A stretch of DNA of 64,000 bases from Mycobacterium terramassiliense (GCF_900157385.1 NZ_LT717701.1:186001-250000); one strand, 5' to 3'; counted from the stretch's first letter, positions 35,423-44,710 are shown. Notes: generated by a model not told the origin, from the sequence alone. Translations and numbers: made by a program.

Positions 35423-36823
35423 ATGCCGCAACGGGTGTTGCGTGACCGCCTCATCGAACTCGAGGTCCCCGGCGAGGATGTGGCGCGCGGTCGAGCGCTG
35501 CGAAAGACCGTTCCACGGCGCGCGCTCGCACAGCTTGTCCCCGCCAACCGATCCGCTGTCGAGATTCTCGTTGCCCAAAACGCGGGCCGGCTAAGCGAAC
35601 TCGTTCCGCTGCGGTTCGCCCGGATGCTCGCCGACCCATTCTCGTTCTACCGGGGCTCGGCGGCGGTCATGGCCGCCGACCTTGCCGCCAGCCCCTCGAG
35701 CGGCATCGAGATCATGTGCTGCGGTGACGCTCACGTGTCAAACTTCGGCCTGTACGCCGCACCGCACCGATCAATCGTCTTCGACCTGAACGACTTCGAC
35801 GAAGCCGCCGTGGCACCCGCGGAGTGGGACGTCAAGCGTCTGGTTACCAGCGCGATCATCGGGGGCCGCCATGCCGGATACCCCGCCAAGGCGATCCGCC
35901 GGTGTGTCGAACAGGCTTTGGCGGGCTACCAGACCAGCCTGGAGGCGATGCTCGAGGAGATGAACGTTCTGGATCGCTATTACCTGCGGGTGGAGCCCGA
36001 GCACTACACCGGGAAGGTATCCAAGAGCCTGCAGGGCGTCATTCGGAAAGCGACATCCCGGGCGCGGACCCGGACGTCGGCACGAGTCTTCAAGCAAATC
36101 ACCGAGATTGGCCCGGACGGAACACCACGGTTGAGGGAGGCACCCCCGCTGCTTGCGCACGTCGACGAGGAGACCGAGGCGCCGTTGGTGGAGGCGGTTC
36201 AGGAGTATCTGGCCGCCGTCCCGGCCGACGTGGCGCTGCTGCTGTCACACTTTCGCATCACGGATGTCGCGCTGCGGGTGGTCGGCGTCGGCAGCGTCGG
36301 CACCCGGTGTTACCTGATCATCCTGGTGGGTCCCAACGGCACGCCGCTCATCCTGCAGATCAAAGAGGCCACCCGATCCGTGCTCGACGAATACGGCGGA
36401 TGGGCTCAGCCGGAAAGCCTCAACGCCGCCGTCGCGGCCAAGGGACAGGGCGTGCGCGTCATCGATGGCCAGCAGATCCTGCAGGCGATGTCGGACGTGT
36501 TCCTCGGGACGACGCGCAAGGACGGCCGCGACTACTACGTCCGCCAGTTCCACGACATGAAGGGCAGCGTCGACATCGGCGCAATGTCGGCCGCCACGTT
36601 CGGCGAATACGTCGTTGCCTGTGCGGTGCTGCTGGCGCGGGCACACTCGCAGAGCGCTAATGCGTCAATCCTGCGTGGGTACGTGGGCACCAACGCCACG
36701 GTGCACCAGGCGGTCGCGGAATGGTCATACGCGTATGCCGACAAGTCGCTGGAAGACTTTCATCGCCTGCGCGCGGCGGCCGCGGCCGGCGATATCGAGG
36801 TTGCCGAAAACCCAGCCCGGTGA
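35423..36823 (+). CDS. DUF2252 domain-containing protein (kinase-like fold)
   Basis: 466 residues, single DUF2252 domain. GDAHVSNFG at 101-109 and DLNDFDEA at 121-128 look like the catalytic-loop and metal-binding motifs of aminoglycoside-phosphotransferase-type kinases, arranged unusually close together. FRGSAAVM precedes them and QFHDMKGS comes late. Function is not established for the family; phosphotransfer to a small molecule is an inference. Found widely in mycobacteria. Confidence 0.87.
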   Translation: MPQRVLRDRLIELEVPGEDVARGRALRKTVPRRALAQLVPANRSAVEILVAQNAGRLSELVPLRFARMLADPFSFYRGSAAVMAADLAASPSSGIEIMCCGDAHVSNFGLYAAPHRSIVFDLNDFDEAAVAPAEWDVKRLVTSAIIGGRHAGYPAKAIRRCVEQALAGYQTSLEAMLEEMNVLDRYYLRVEPEHYTGKVSKSLQGVIRKATSRARTRTSARVFKQITEIGPDGTPRLREAPPLLAHVDEETEAPLVEAVQEYLAAVPADVALLLSHFRITDVALRVVGVGSVGTRCYLIILVGPNGTPLILQIKEATRSVLDEYGGWAQPESLNAAVAAKGQGVRVIDGQQILQAMSDVFLGTTRKDGRDYYVRQFHDMKGSVDIGAMSAATFGEYVVACAVLLARAHSQSANASILRGYVGTNATVHQAVAEWSYAYADKSLEDFHRLRAAAAAGDIEVAENPAR

Positions 36824-36870
36824 GAAGCCGTGCGGCCCTGGCCGATTCCGTCGTCAGCGCCTGCGAAATC

Positions 36871-38151
36871 TCACGCCGGAGTCAGTCTGACCGCGAGGCG
36901 CGTCGGTCCCCGCAGCAAGCTGTTGGTGGACCACCGAGGCGCACCCACTACGGATATCCGCAGGACTCGCGCAACGAGCTCACGCAGCACCGCCTGGGCC
37001 TCCATGCGGGTCAGTTGCGCTCCGATGCACAAGTGCGCGCCGAATCCGAAAGTCATGTGCTGGCTAGGATTTCGATCGGCCCGGAACGCGTCGGGTTCGT
37101 CGAACGCCAGCGGATCACGATTGGCGGCGCCAATCGACAGCATGATCCGTGCACGCGCTGGAATGGTGGTGTCACCGACCCGGTAGTCGCTCAGTGCGGT
37201 GCGATACACGTTCTGCGCGGGTGAGAGATAACGCAGCAATTCCTCGACCGCCATGGGTACCAGGTCAGGATTGGCGCGTAGGAGATCATACTGCTCCGGG
37301 TGGGTGGCCAGTGTGTCGAACATGCCGCCAAGGAGATTGGTGGTGGTCTCATTGCCGGCCAGCAGCAGCAGCATCGCGAAATAGAACAGCTCGCGGTCGG
37401 GCAGGGAGCCGGCCGCGTTCTCGGCCAACAGCCTGCCCAGGATCGTGTCGGAGCCCTTCAATCCGCCGACGGCGAACTGCCTCGTGAAATAGCGGTGCAT
37501 CGCCCAGGAACCGCGCAACGAGCCGGCGAGTTTGCGGGCACCGCGCGCCGTGAGGTCGAGATCGGTGATCTGTACCGCCGCTTCCGACCATCGCCGGAAA
37601 TCCTCGACGTCGGTGCCGGGAACACCCAGCAACTGAGCAATCAGCCGCACCGGCATCGGTATCGCCAGCCGCTGCACCACATCGCAACCCGGGTTGGCCA
37701 AGACTTCGTTGACCGTCTCCGCGGCCAACCGGTCGATGATCGGACGCCAGCTGTCAAGCGCGGCCTTGGTGAAAGCCGGCAGCACCTGACGCCGCTGCCG
37801 GGCGTGTTGTTCGCCGTCGAGCGAGACCAGGATGGGCGTGCGTATGCGGGTCAGCATCGGCCCTTCAGCACTGGACAGGTTGGCATCGTCGCGAGCGGCG
37901 GCGCGGACGTCGTCCAACCGGCTCAGGACGAACACTCTGCGCTTCGGGTTGTACTGCACCCGAGGGCCGCCGTGCAATCGTCGGTAGGCCGCGTGGGGTT
38001 GGGCCGCGGTCGCCGCGTCCAGCGGGTCGTATGCCGTGACGGCCGCGTCGATCGGCGAGCGCCGGCGGGCACCCGCGGCATTGGCCAATACGGCGCCGGC
38101 CAGCGTGCGCGCCGCCGAACCGGTGAAGCGAACCCCGTCAGTGAGCGTCAT
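36871..38151 (-). CDS. cytochrome P450
   Basis: 426 residues. I-helix AGNETT at 265-270, K-helix EELLRY, heme-ligand loop FGFGAHLCIG with Cys375. Residues 119-121 (QRR) precede the B-C loop. All catalytic features are intact. Hydroxylates an unknown hydrophobic substrate with electrons from ferredoxin partners encoded elsewhere. Divergent from a MerR-family gene; the operator-like palindrome lies between its predicted -35 and -10. Confidence 0.93.
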   Translation of the reverse strand: MTLTDGVRFTGSAARTLAGAVLANAAGARRRSPIDAAVTAYDPLDAATAAQPHAAYRRLHGGPRVQYNPKRRVFVLSRLDDVRAAARDDANLSSAEGPMLTRIRTPILVSLDGEQHARQRRQVLPAFTKAALDSWRPIIDRLAAETVNEVLANPGCDVVQRLAIPMPVRLIAQLLGVPGTDVEDFRRWSEAAVQITDLDLTARGARKLAGSLRGSWAMHRYFTRQFAVGGLKGSDTILGRLLAENAAGSLPDRELFYFAMLLLLAGNETTTNLLGGMFDTLATHPEQYDLLRANPDLVPMAVEELLRYLSPAQNVYRTALSDYRVGDTTIPARARIMLSIGAANRDPLAFDEPDAFRADRNPSQHMTFGFGAHLCIGAQLTRMEAQAVLRELVARVLRISVVGAPRWSTNSLLRGPTRLAVRLTPA

Positions 38152-38164
38152 CGGTCACCCGTCC

Positions 38165-38196
38165 TATATACTGTTACGTACGGGACCGTAACGTAA
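38165..38196 (-). promoter_or_regulatory. MerR-type promoter of the P450 gene with spacer palindrome
   Basis: Minus-strand TTACGT (38191-38196) and TATATA (38165-38170) are separated by 20 bp, the over-long spacing typical of MerR-activated promoters. The spacer carries the perfect palindrome GTTACG-N8-CGTAAC (38173-38192). Start codon of the P450 is 14 bp further on, so the leader is very short. Confidence 0.55.
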
Positions 38197-38212
38197 ATCT
38201 CCGTAATCGACA

Positions 38213-38965
38213 ATGGTGATCGCGATGGACATGACAATCGACGAGCTCGCGCGCCGCGTCGAGATGACGGCGCGAAACATTCGCGAGTGGCAAACCAACG
38301 GCCTGATACCACCGCCGCAGCGCCGCGGTCGGATCGGGATTTACAACGACGCCCACATCTCACACATTGAACGCATCAAATCGCTTCGCTCGCAGGGTTT
38401 TCCGCTCGACGTCATCCGGCGGATCCTGGAGCAGTCGGGCGACTCGGCGCCGGAGGTACGCCGGCTCGCCTCGGAAGTGCTCAGCCCCGCCAACCTCACC
38501 GGATCGATGGAGATGAAACGGGCCGACCTGGCCGAACAGTTCGGCGCCGACGCGGAACGAAACTTGGCGGACTGCGGGCTGATCGACCTCGTCGACGACG
38601 AACTGCTGATCATCACCGACACCAGAACGTTCGACTACGTCGAGAAGCTGGCCGCGATCGGCCTGCCCTTGGACAAGATCGCTCGGGCCCTCACCCATAT
38701 GGCCGATCACCAGATCGCGAGCATGCAGGCGCTCGTCGACCTCTATCGCGACGAAATCTGGGAGCCCTTCCTGCACGCCGGGCTACCCATCGACGACTGG
38801 CCCGCGATCGCCGACAAGACCATTCAGTTACGTTCCCTGGGGATCGGTCTCGGCATGCAGGCGTTCCGCAGGGCGATCGACAACGTGGCGGGCAGGATCG
38901 CTACCGAGGAAGCCACGAAGATGGACGTCCCGAGGTCCGCCCGAAAGCGGCGCAGCGCCCCTTGA
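38213..38965 (+). CDS. MerR family transcriptional regulator
   Basis: 250 residues. N-terminal MerR winged HTH (MTIDELARRVEMTARNIREWQTNGLIPPPQR and YNDAHISHIERIKSLRSQGF), then a long C-terminal domain without cysteines, so a metal sensor is unlikely and an organic effector is more probable. Starts possible at 38213, 38225 or 38231; no clear Shine-Dalgarno. Divergent from the P450. Its last 138 bp overlap the convergent flavin monooxygenase gene. Confidence 0.88.
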   Translation: MVIAMDMTIDELARRVEMTARNIREWQTNGLIPPPQRRGRIGIYNDAHISHIERIKSLRSQGFPLDVIRRILEQSGDSAPEVRRLASEVLSPANLTGSMEMKRADLAEQFGADAERNLADCGLIDLVDDELLIITDTRTFDYVEKLAAIGLPLDKIARALTHMADHQIASMQALVDLYRDEIWEPFLHAGLPIDDWPAIADKTIQLRSLGIGLGMQAFRRAIDNVAGRIATEEATKMDVPRSARKRRSAP

Positions 38966-40456
38966 GTGGTGCAACCAATCTCGTGGCCGCAGGCGCCAGG
39001 TGCGGCGGGCGTATTCCAGTTCGGTGTAGGGCCACTGGGTAACGATCCGGCCGGTGGGCGAGCGGAAGTAGCTGTCGCACTGGGTCCAGATGGTGCGCTC
39101 GAGGTCGGCGGAAAGCTGTTCGTTGTAGCGCTTTTCGGCTTCCGGGCGCACGTCGACGTATCCACCTCGGCGTGCCACCCGACTCACCGCGCTGGCCACC
39201 AGGCGCGCGCCGGCCTCGAGGATGTAGACGATCGAGTTGCCGCCTTGGTTGGTGTTGGGGCCGTAAAGCATGAAGAAGTTGGGGAATCCACTCACCGCGA
39301 CGCCCAGGTAGGCGCTGGGATCGGGTCCCCAGCGCTCGTGCAGGCGCTGTCCCCCGGTCCCGATGACGTCAATGCCCGACAGGTAGCGTGACGTCTCAAA
39401 TCCGGTGGCCAGCACGATCGCATCGACGTCGACGCGCTGGCCGGCCTTGGTGACAACCGACGTCTCGGTGACGTGATCGATGGGCGCGGTGACAAGGTCG
39501 ACATGGTCTTGCTGCAGGGCCCGGTAGTAGTCGTCACCGAGCAGCACCCGCTTACAGCGGAACGGATAGTCCGGTGTCAGTGCCCGCCGGAGCCGCTCGT
39601 CGGCCACTGTGCGCTCCAGGAACGACGTTGCGATCTGGGTGCGCGCGGTGACGACGGGGTCGTCGGCGAAGGTCGCGGTATTGTCGTGCTGGAATTTCCA
39701 GATCTGCCAGCGCGTGCGGCGGCTAGCCAGCGGGTTGCGCCGGAATTGCGCCAATTCGGTTGGGGTGTAGGGACGGTCGTCTTTCGGGACCATCCACGGC
39801 GGGGTGCGCTGGAACACCGTCACGCGGTCGGCGATTCTGGCCAGCTCGGGCACGGCTTGCACGCCGCTGGCCCCCGTGCCGATCACCGCCACTTTCTTGC
39901 CGGCCAGGTCGATGGTGTGATCCCACTGCGCCGTGTGCATGAGCGCGCCGCCGAAGGCGTTGAGGCCGGTGATATCGGGCAGCCTGAGCGACCCGAACAG
40001 ACCCACGGCGCACACGACGACGTCGGCGGACAGGTTGACGGTGTGCCCGGAGCGGTCCAGCGCACAGTCCCACTGCCACGTATCGGCGTTCCAGCGGATC
40101 GTGTTGACCCGGGTGTCGAGCATGAGGTGGCGACGCAGGTCGAAGTCGTCGGCCACCGACTCCAGGTAGGCCAGGATCTCGGGCTGCCGCGCGTAGGTGC
40201 GCGTCCAGGACTTGTTGGGCGCGAACGAAAACGAATACAGGTGGCTCTGGATGTCACAGGCGGCGCCGGGATAGGTGTTGCGCCGCCAGGTGCCCCCGAC
40301 CCCGCCGTCGGCCTCGATGATCGTCAGGTCGTCGATGCCTGCGCGGCGCAGCGCCACGGCAGTTCCCAGGCCGCCGAACCCGGCTCCGATGATCACCACC
40401 GTCGGTGCAGGTCGACGCCGGGTCGCGGCCCGGGCTCGCCCGAGGACGTACTTCAC
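38828..40456 (-). CDS. flavin-containing (Baeyer-Villiger-type) monooxygenase
   Basis: 542 residues. FAD motif GAGFGG at 24-29. The BVMO fingerprint FGGALMHTAQWD is at 168-179; the NADPH motif GTGASG follows at about 192-197. Inserts oxygen into a ketone or hydroxylates a lipophilic substrate. GTG overlaps the stop of the upstream monooxygenase gene by four bases. The last 45 or so residues (after WRLRPRDW) are encoded opposite the MerR gene and look like read-through beyond the normal end of the family. The original stop may have been lost. Confidence 0.88.
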   Translation of the reverse strand: MKYVLGRARAATRRRPAPTVVIIGAGFGGLGTAVALRRAGIDDLTIIEADGGVGGTWRRNTYPGAACDIQSHLYSFSFAPNKSWTRTYARQPEILAYLESVADDFDLRRHLMLDTRVNTIRWNADTWQWDCALDRSGHTVNLSADVVVCAVGLFGSLRLPDITGLNAFGGALMHTAQWDHTIDLAGKKVAVIGTGASGVQAVPELARIADRVTVFQRTPPWMVPKDDRPYTPTELAQFRRNPLASRRTRWQIWKFQHDNTATFADDPVVTARTQIATSFLERTVADERLRRALTPDYPFRCKRVLLGDDYYRALQQDHVDLVTAPIDHVTETSVVTKAGQRVDVDAIVLATGFETSRYLSGIDVIGTGGQRLHERWGPDPSAYLGVAVSGFPNFFMLYGPNTNQGGNSIVYILEAGARLVASAVSRVARRGGYVDVRPEAEKRYNEQLSADLERTIWTQCDSYFRSPTGRIVTQWPYTELEYARRTWRLRPRDWLHHSRGAAPLSGGPRDVHLRGFLGSDPARHVVDRPAERLHAETDPQGT

Positions 40457-42231
40457 GGACCGGCCCCGCGAATCTCGAGCCCCTCCATTTCCCCGGCAGC
40501 CCGCCATGCCGTCAAGATGTCGTCGTATTCGGTCGGCGCACCGATGAAGAAGCTGCCCTGCCGAGTCTTGGCGTCCGCCTTACCTTCCCGGTTGTAGTAG
40601 CCCGGGGTGCAGGTCTTCGCCCGCTCGGCGGTCGCGGACGAGCGGGCCACCACCATGTCGACCCAGGCGGCTTCGGCGGCGGGTGACGCCTCGATCTCGC
40701 TGACCCCGCGAGCCAGCGCCCAGGCGATGATCCACGCGGCGTGGCTGGCCTGTACGTCCAGCAGGTAAGGGAAGTTCACCGTGAGCCCCGCCTGGGCGAT
40801 GCTCTCGATGAAGCAATTCGGAAAGCCGTTGGCGCACAGCCCCTGAAATGTTCGCACGCCGTCGCGCCACCGGTCCGTCAGCGTCACGCCGTCGCGGCCG
40901 ATCAGCTCGAACCCCGTGCGCCGGCAATAGTCGGTGCCCACCTCGAAACCCGTTGCGAAAATCAGGCAATCGAGTTCGTAGGTCACCCCGTCGACCACGA
41001 CACCGTCCTCGGTGATGCGCTCCACCCCGCGGCCCCGGGTGTCGACCAAGATGACATTGTCGCGGTTGAAGGTCTGCAGGTAGTCGTCGTGAAAGCAGGG
41101 CCGCTTGCAGAAGTATCCGTACCAGGGTTTGAGCGCCTCGGCGGTGTCGGGATCGGCCACGACCTCGTCGACTCGCCTCCGGATCTCCTCCATCTTCGCG
41201 AAGTCGGCCAGTTCGATGTTGAGCGCCGGCGCGCCGTCGCCGTCCTGGCGCATGACCGGAAGTTTCCGGGTGATGCTTGTCCACGCGTCGGCCACCAGGT
41301 CTTCCTCGGCCCGCCCGCCGGCCGTCAGGACCTGGAAGTTCCGGATGCGTTCACGCTGCCAGCCGGGCCGTAATGTGTTGGCCCAGTTGGCATCCGTCGG
41401 TCGATTGGCGCGCACGTCGACCGAGGACGGCGTGCGCTGGAAGACGAACAGCCGCTGCGCCGCCGCGGCGAGGTGCGGGACGCACTGGACGGCCGTCGCG
41501 CCCGTGCCGATGATGCCGACGCGCTTGCCGGCGAGGTTCTCCAGTCTTTCGCCCGTGTAGCCGTAATCCCACCGGCTGGTGTGGAAGGCCTTGCCGCGGA
41601 AACGGCCCAGACCCTCGATCCCCGGCAGCTTGGGCTTGGCCTGATAGCCGTTGGCCATGGAGACGAACTTGGCGCGCATCTCGTCACCGTGATTGGTCCG
41701 GATGATCCAGCGCGAAGTCTCCGCATTCCAACGTATCTCGTGTACCTCGGTGCGCAGGCAGGCGTCGCGGTAGAGGTCGTAGCGCTCGGCGATGCGCTGG
41801 CAGTGCGCAAAGATCTCCGAGCCCCTGGCGTACTTGTCCGAGGGAAGATAGCCGAGCTCCTCCAACAGCGGCATGTACACGTAGGACTCGACATCGCAGG
41901 CGATCCCCGGATACCGGTTCCAGTACCAGGTGCCGCCCACGTCCGCCGCTCGGTCGATCAACCGCACGCTCCCGACGCCGTGCTCCCGCAACCGCGCGCC
42001 CGTCAGGAGCCCGCCGAAGCCGGCGCCGATGACCGCGACGTCCACCTCATCGGTGAGCGGCTCACGGGTGAACGTTCCATCCACCCACGGGTCCTCGGCG
42101 AATCGGGCGAAGGCGCCCGCCGTCTCGACGTACTGCGCGATCCCGTCGGGGCGCAGGCGGCGCGCCCGCTCCTCGGCGTAGCGCCGCCGCAGCGCTTCGA
42201 CGTCGAACGTCACGCCCACGGTATCGGTCAA
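40453..42231 (-). CDS. flavin-containing (Baeyer-Villiger-type) monooxygenase
   Basis: 592 residues. FAD motif GAGFGG at 69-74, BVMO fingerprint FRGKAFHTSRWD at 211-222, NADPH motif GTGATA at 242-247, and the C-terminal long-BVMO region with FATGFEVGTDY. Resembles enzymes acting on cyclohexanone/phenylacetone-type or steroid ketones. TTG start with GAGGAAG eight bases upstream; an in-frame ATG is not available. Followed by a four-base overlap to the second monooxygenase, so they are co-expressed. Confidence 0.9.
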   Translation of the reverse strand: MTDTVGVTFDVEALRRRYAEERARRLRPDGIAQYVETAGAFARFAEDPWVDGTFTREPLTDEVDVAVIGAGFGGLLTGARLREHGVGSVRLIDRAADVGGTWYWNRYPGIACDVESYVYMPLLEELGYLPSDKYARGSEIFAHCQRIAERYDLYRDACLRTEVHEIRWNAETSRWIIRTNHGDEMRAKFVSMANGYQAKPKLPGIEGLGRFRGKAFHTSRWDYGYTGERLENLAGKRVGIIGTGATAVQCVPHLAAAAQRLFVFQRTPSSVDVRANRPTDANWANTLRPGWQRERIRNFQVLTAGGRAEEDLVADAWTSITRKLPVMRQDGDGAPALNIELADFAKMEEIRRRVDEVVADPDTAEALKPWYGYFCKRPCFHDDYLQTFNRDNVILVDTRGRGVERITEDGVVVDGVTYELDCLIFATGFEVGTDYCRRTGFELIGRDGVTLTDRWRDGVRTFQGLCANGFPNCFIESIAQAGLTVNFPYLLDVQASHAAWIIAWALARGVSEIEASPAAEAAWVDMVVARSSATAERAKTCTPGYYNREGKADAKTRQGSFFIGAPTEYDDILTAWRAAGEMEGLEIRGAGP

Positions 42232-42260
42232 GGCATCGACTTCCTCATCGTGACCCCGAC

Positions 42261-42288
42261 TATATAATCAATCAATTGATCATATCAA
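42261..42288 (-). promoter_or_regulatory. promoter of BVMO operon with operator palindrome
   Basis: Minus-strand TTGATA (42283-42288), 16-bp spacer, TATATA (42261-42266). The perfect palindrome ATCAATTGAT (42271-42280) sits in the spacer. The same ATCAATT half-site occurs at the second TetR gene promoter. Confidence 0.55.
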
Positions 42289-42932
42289 TGGCCGGCGCGC
42301 CGCGCCCGCGATGCCGAGCGGTCCGGCTCCTCTGAACTTCGGCCGCTCGGACCTAACAGCGTCCCCCTGATCAGCTTCTTCGCCGAGCGCAGCGCCGCCT
42401 GGTACTCCTCGGAAGGAAGCGAGGCCCCCAGTTCGGTGAGGCCGTAGACCAGTGAATAGACCACCTCGGAGGCGCCCTCCGGGGCGTCCTCCAGGATGCC
42501 TTCGATGATGTCGCGAAACGCCGTAAACCCGCCGTTGCCGGCCTGTTCGGCGTCGAGCGCAACGGCGCCCTCGGCCCGGATCGCCCACTCGAAAGCCGCG
42601 AGGTCCGGGAACTCCCGCATCAACCGGCCCGATTCGTCGAGCACCGCCTCGATCCGGTCGATGGCGCCCCCGGGACGGGCCGCGGCCCGGCGCAGCCGTG
42701 GCAGCGCGACATCGGTTCTGGCCGCGATGGCCGCGTTGATCAACTCGGACTTGTTGGGAAAGTAGTTGTACAGGCTGGCGCTGGTCACCTCCGCGGTGCG
42801 GGCGATCTCGCGGATGGTCGCCTTGGAATAGCCCACCGTCGCCACGCAGCGCATGGTGGCGACGATGATCCGCCGGCGGGTCTTTTCCCCGCTGGCACCG
42901 ACCGGGCGGCCCAGCTGCGCCCGCGTCATCAT
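42285..42932 (-). CDS. TetR/AcrR family transcriptional regulator
   Basis: 215 residues; N-terminal HTH (ATIREIARTAEVTSASLYNYFPNKSEL). Very similar to the divergent TetR at 43019 (shared GRPVGASGE and MRCVATVGYSKATIREIA). It lies immediately upstream of the BVMO operon on the same strand, and probably represses it. Confidence 0.9.
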   Translation of the reverse strand: MMTRAQLGRPVGASGEKTRRRIIVATMRCVATVGYSKATIREIARTAEVTSASLYNYFPNKSELINAAIAARTDVALPRLRRAAARPGGAIDRIEAVLDESGRLMREFPDLAAFEWAIRAEGAVALDAEQAGNGGFTAFRDIIEGILEDAPEGASEVVYSLVYGLTELGASLPSEEYQAALRSAKKLIRGTLLGPSGRSSEEPDRSASRARRAGH

Positions 42933-42970
42933 GTCCTCAGTCCTGCGTCCCGTCGGCCGACACCGTCGAA

Positions 42971-42991
42971 TATAATCGTGCGATCAATTAT
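42971..42991. promoter_or_regulatory. -10 and candidate TetR operator between paralogous TetR genes
   Basis: Perfect TATAAT at 42971-42976 for the plus-strand TetR gene, merging into an ATCG-TG-CGAT palindrome (42975-42984). An ATAAT/ATTAT pair (42972-42976, 42987-42991) flanks it and carries the ATCAATT half-site seen upstream of the BVMO operon. Confidence 0.5.
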
Positions 42992-43018
42992 GGCCCGGCT
43001 GCGGCGCGGAGGTGCGCG

Positions 43019-43705
43019 GTGACTGACCGCAAGACCGTCACGTCGCCGCCGCTCGGCCGGCCGGTGGGCGCCAGCGGCGAACAGACCCGGGCCCGAATCA
43101 TCGTCGCGGCCATGCGCTGCGTCGCGACGGTGGGCTATTCCAAGGCGACCATTCGCGAGATCGCCAAGGCCGCCGAGATGACCAGCGGCAGCCTGTATCA
43201 CTATTTCCCGAACAAGTCCGCGTTGCTCGCGGCGACCGCTCAGGACATCGACGAGATCGCATCCGCCCGGTTGCGGGCCGCCGCCGCCCTCCCCGGGGAC
43301 ACCGTCGAGCGCCTCGAGGCGGTGCTGGACGAGATGCACCGGCTGCTGCGCGAGTACCCACACCTGGCCGCGTTCGATCGGGCGATGCGGGCCGAAGGTG
43401 CCGCCCACCCCCGCCGCGGCCGAGTACGCCACCCCGGGTTAAAAGCGTTGCGCGACATCATCGATGAAATCCTCGACGAGGCCCGGGCGCGGAAAGCGCT
43501 GCCACCGGGCACCGAACCCGCCGCCGCGGTCGACGCCATCTATGCGCTGGCACGCGGTCTGATGGAGCGCGCGACCCACCTGACACCGGATGCTTACGCG
43601 GCCACGCTGGATTCCGCCAAGGAACTGATCAGGGGAACGCTTTTCGCGCCGCAAGCGAGTCGCCGAGAGTCCACAGCGCAACGCCGATCAAGACGAGATC
43701 CTTGA
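43019..43705 (+). CDS. TetR/AcrR family transcriptional regulator
   Basis: 228 residues, paralogue of the divergent TetR at 42285-42932. HTH in the first 65 residues (ATIREIAKAAEMTSGSLYHYFPNKSAL), variable ligand domain. GTG start with GGAGG at 43008-43012. Its last 77 bp overlap the convergent DUF417 gene. Confidence 0.9.
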   Translation: MTDRKTVTSPPLGRPVGASGEQTRARIIVAAMRCVATVGYSKATIREIAKAAEMTSGSLYHYFPNKSALLAATAQDIDEIASARLRAAAALPGDTVERLEAVLDEMHRLLREYPHLAAFDRAMRAEGAAHPRRGRVRHPGLKALRDIIDEILDEARARKALPPGTEPAAAVDAIYALARGLMERATHLTPDAYAATLDSAKELIRGTLFAPQASRRESTAQRRSRRDP

Positions 43706-44120
43706 GCAGGAATTGGCCCGGCATCCCCGACAACACGGGAAGGCCGGCGGCGTGGGTGGCGACCACTCCGGGCGTGGTGAACAGGAAGCTCAGCGTTCCC
43801 ATGAAGAGCACCACCGCCAGAGCGCTGCCGATCGCCGATGCGCGGGGCCATACCGGGCGCAGCGCAATAAGAAGCGCCGCAACGATTTCCATGGTCCCCA
43901 GGGCGCGCGCCACCTCGGTGACGATGAGCACGCGGTAGATCCAGCTCATCAGCGGGCTGTGCTCGATGAGCACCCGGGACTCCATCTTCACGTATTTGCC
44001 GAACCCGATCCAGGCGAGCACGACCACCAGCCCGTAACGGCTGATCAGTTGCCCCGACCGGGTCAGCGACCGCGCGAGACGAGGTGGAGTCGTGGCGGTG
44101 GCCAGGCCGTGGTCGATCAT
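43629..44120 (-). CDS. DUF417 family membrane protein (YkgB/RclC-like)
   Basis: 163 residues with four transmembrane helices: near 32-46 (VVVLAWIGFGKY), 72-95, 104-122, 140-156. Matches the DUF417 fold, which includes RclC, a reactive-chlorine-resistance protein in enteric bacteria; role here unknown. ATG 44120 with GGAAGGA upstream; the longer frame upstream of it is not protein-like. Overlaps the convergent TetR gene by 77 bp. Confidence 0.78.
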   Translation of the reverse strand: MIDHGLATATTPPRLARSLTRSGQLISRYGLVVVLAWIGFGKYVKMESRVLIEHSPLMSWIYRVLIVTEVARALGTMEIVAALLIALRPVWPRASAIGSALAVVLFMGTLSFLFTTPGVVATHAAGLPVLSGMPGQFLLKDLVLIGVALWTLGDSLAARKAFP

Positions 44121-44236
44121 GGGCGGTGGGTCCTTCCTGCCGTTGGGCGGCGACGGGATGTCGCCCCATACGGACCCACGATCCGCACCGCGATTGGGTT
44201 CAACCACCCAATCGAGTGCTGCGACCGACCGAGTGA

Positions 44237-44710
44237 CTACTGCGCCGCGTAGCGGTCGCGCAGCTTGGCCAGCGTCGCCTCGATGCCGGCGGCATTGCCC
44301 TTGCGAAAACCCATCCGTTCGTAGTACTTCAGCCCGTTCTTGACCGCGCCGGCCTGGCTGTAGTCGAAAGTCTCGGTGACCCGCGTCCGGGTCGGTGAGA
44401 GCGACTCGAACTGCCACCGCCATCGGTGCCCCACCGGATGGCGCCATTCGATCAGCTCGTTCGGCTTGAGGGCCGTCACCCTGCTGGTGATGCGGTAGGG
44501 CACGCCATACATCTTCATCTTCGTCGAGAACTTCGAGCCCACAGCCATTTGCGAAGGAACACTGATGTTGTTGCCCACGGTGCCAGATCCGTCCAATTCG
44601 TGGTGGCGCCGGGGATCGGCGGCCATCGCGTACAACTCCGCGGCGGGCGCGTCCACGTCAACCGACCGACTTACCTGCCGAGGCCCCGCATCGACAACGT
44701 TGACGGTCAT
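44237..44710 (-). CDS. SRPBCC family protein
   Basis: 157-residue START/polyketide-cyclase fold ([29 protein letters not shown], then strand [14 protein letters not shown], then RVTETFDYS). Binds a hydrophobic ligand; function unknown. GGAAGGAG ribosome-binding site. Divergent from the mycofactocin-coupled SDR, with 107 bp between. Confidence 0.87.
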   Translation of the reverse strand: MTVNVVDAGPRQVSRSVDVDAPAAELYAMAADPRRHHELDGSGTVGNNISVPSQMAVGSKFSTKMKMYGVPYRITSRVTALKPNELIEWRHPVGHRWRWQFESLSPTRTRVTETFDYSQAGAVKNGLKYYERMGFRKGNAAGIEATLAKLRDRYAAQ

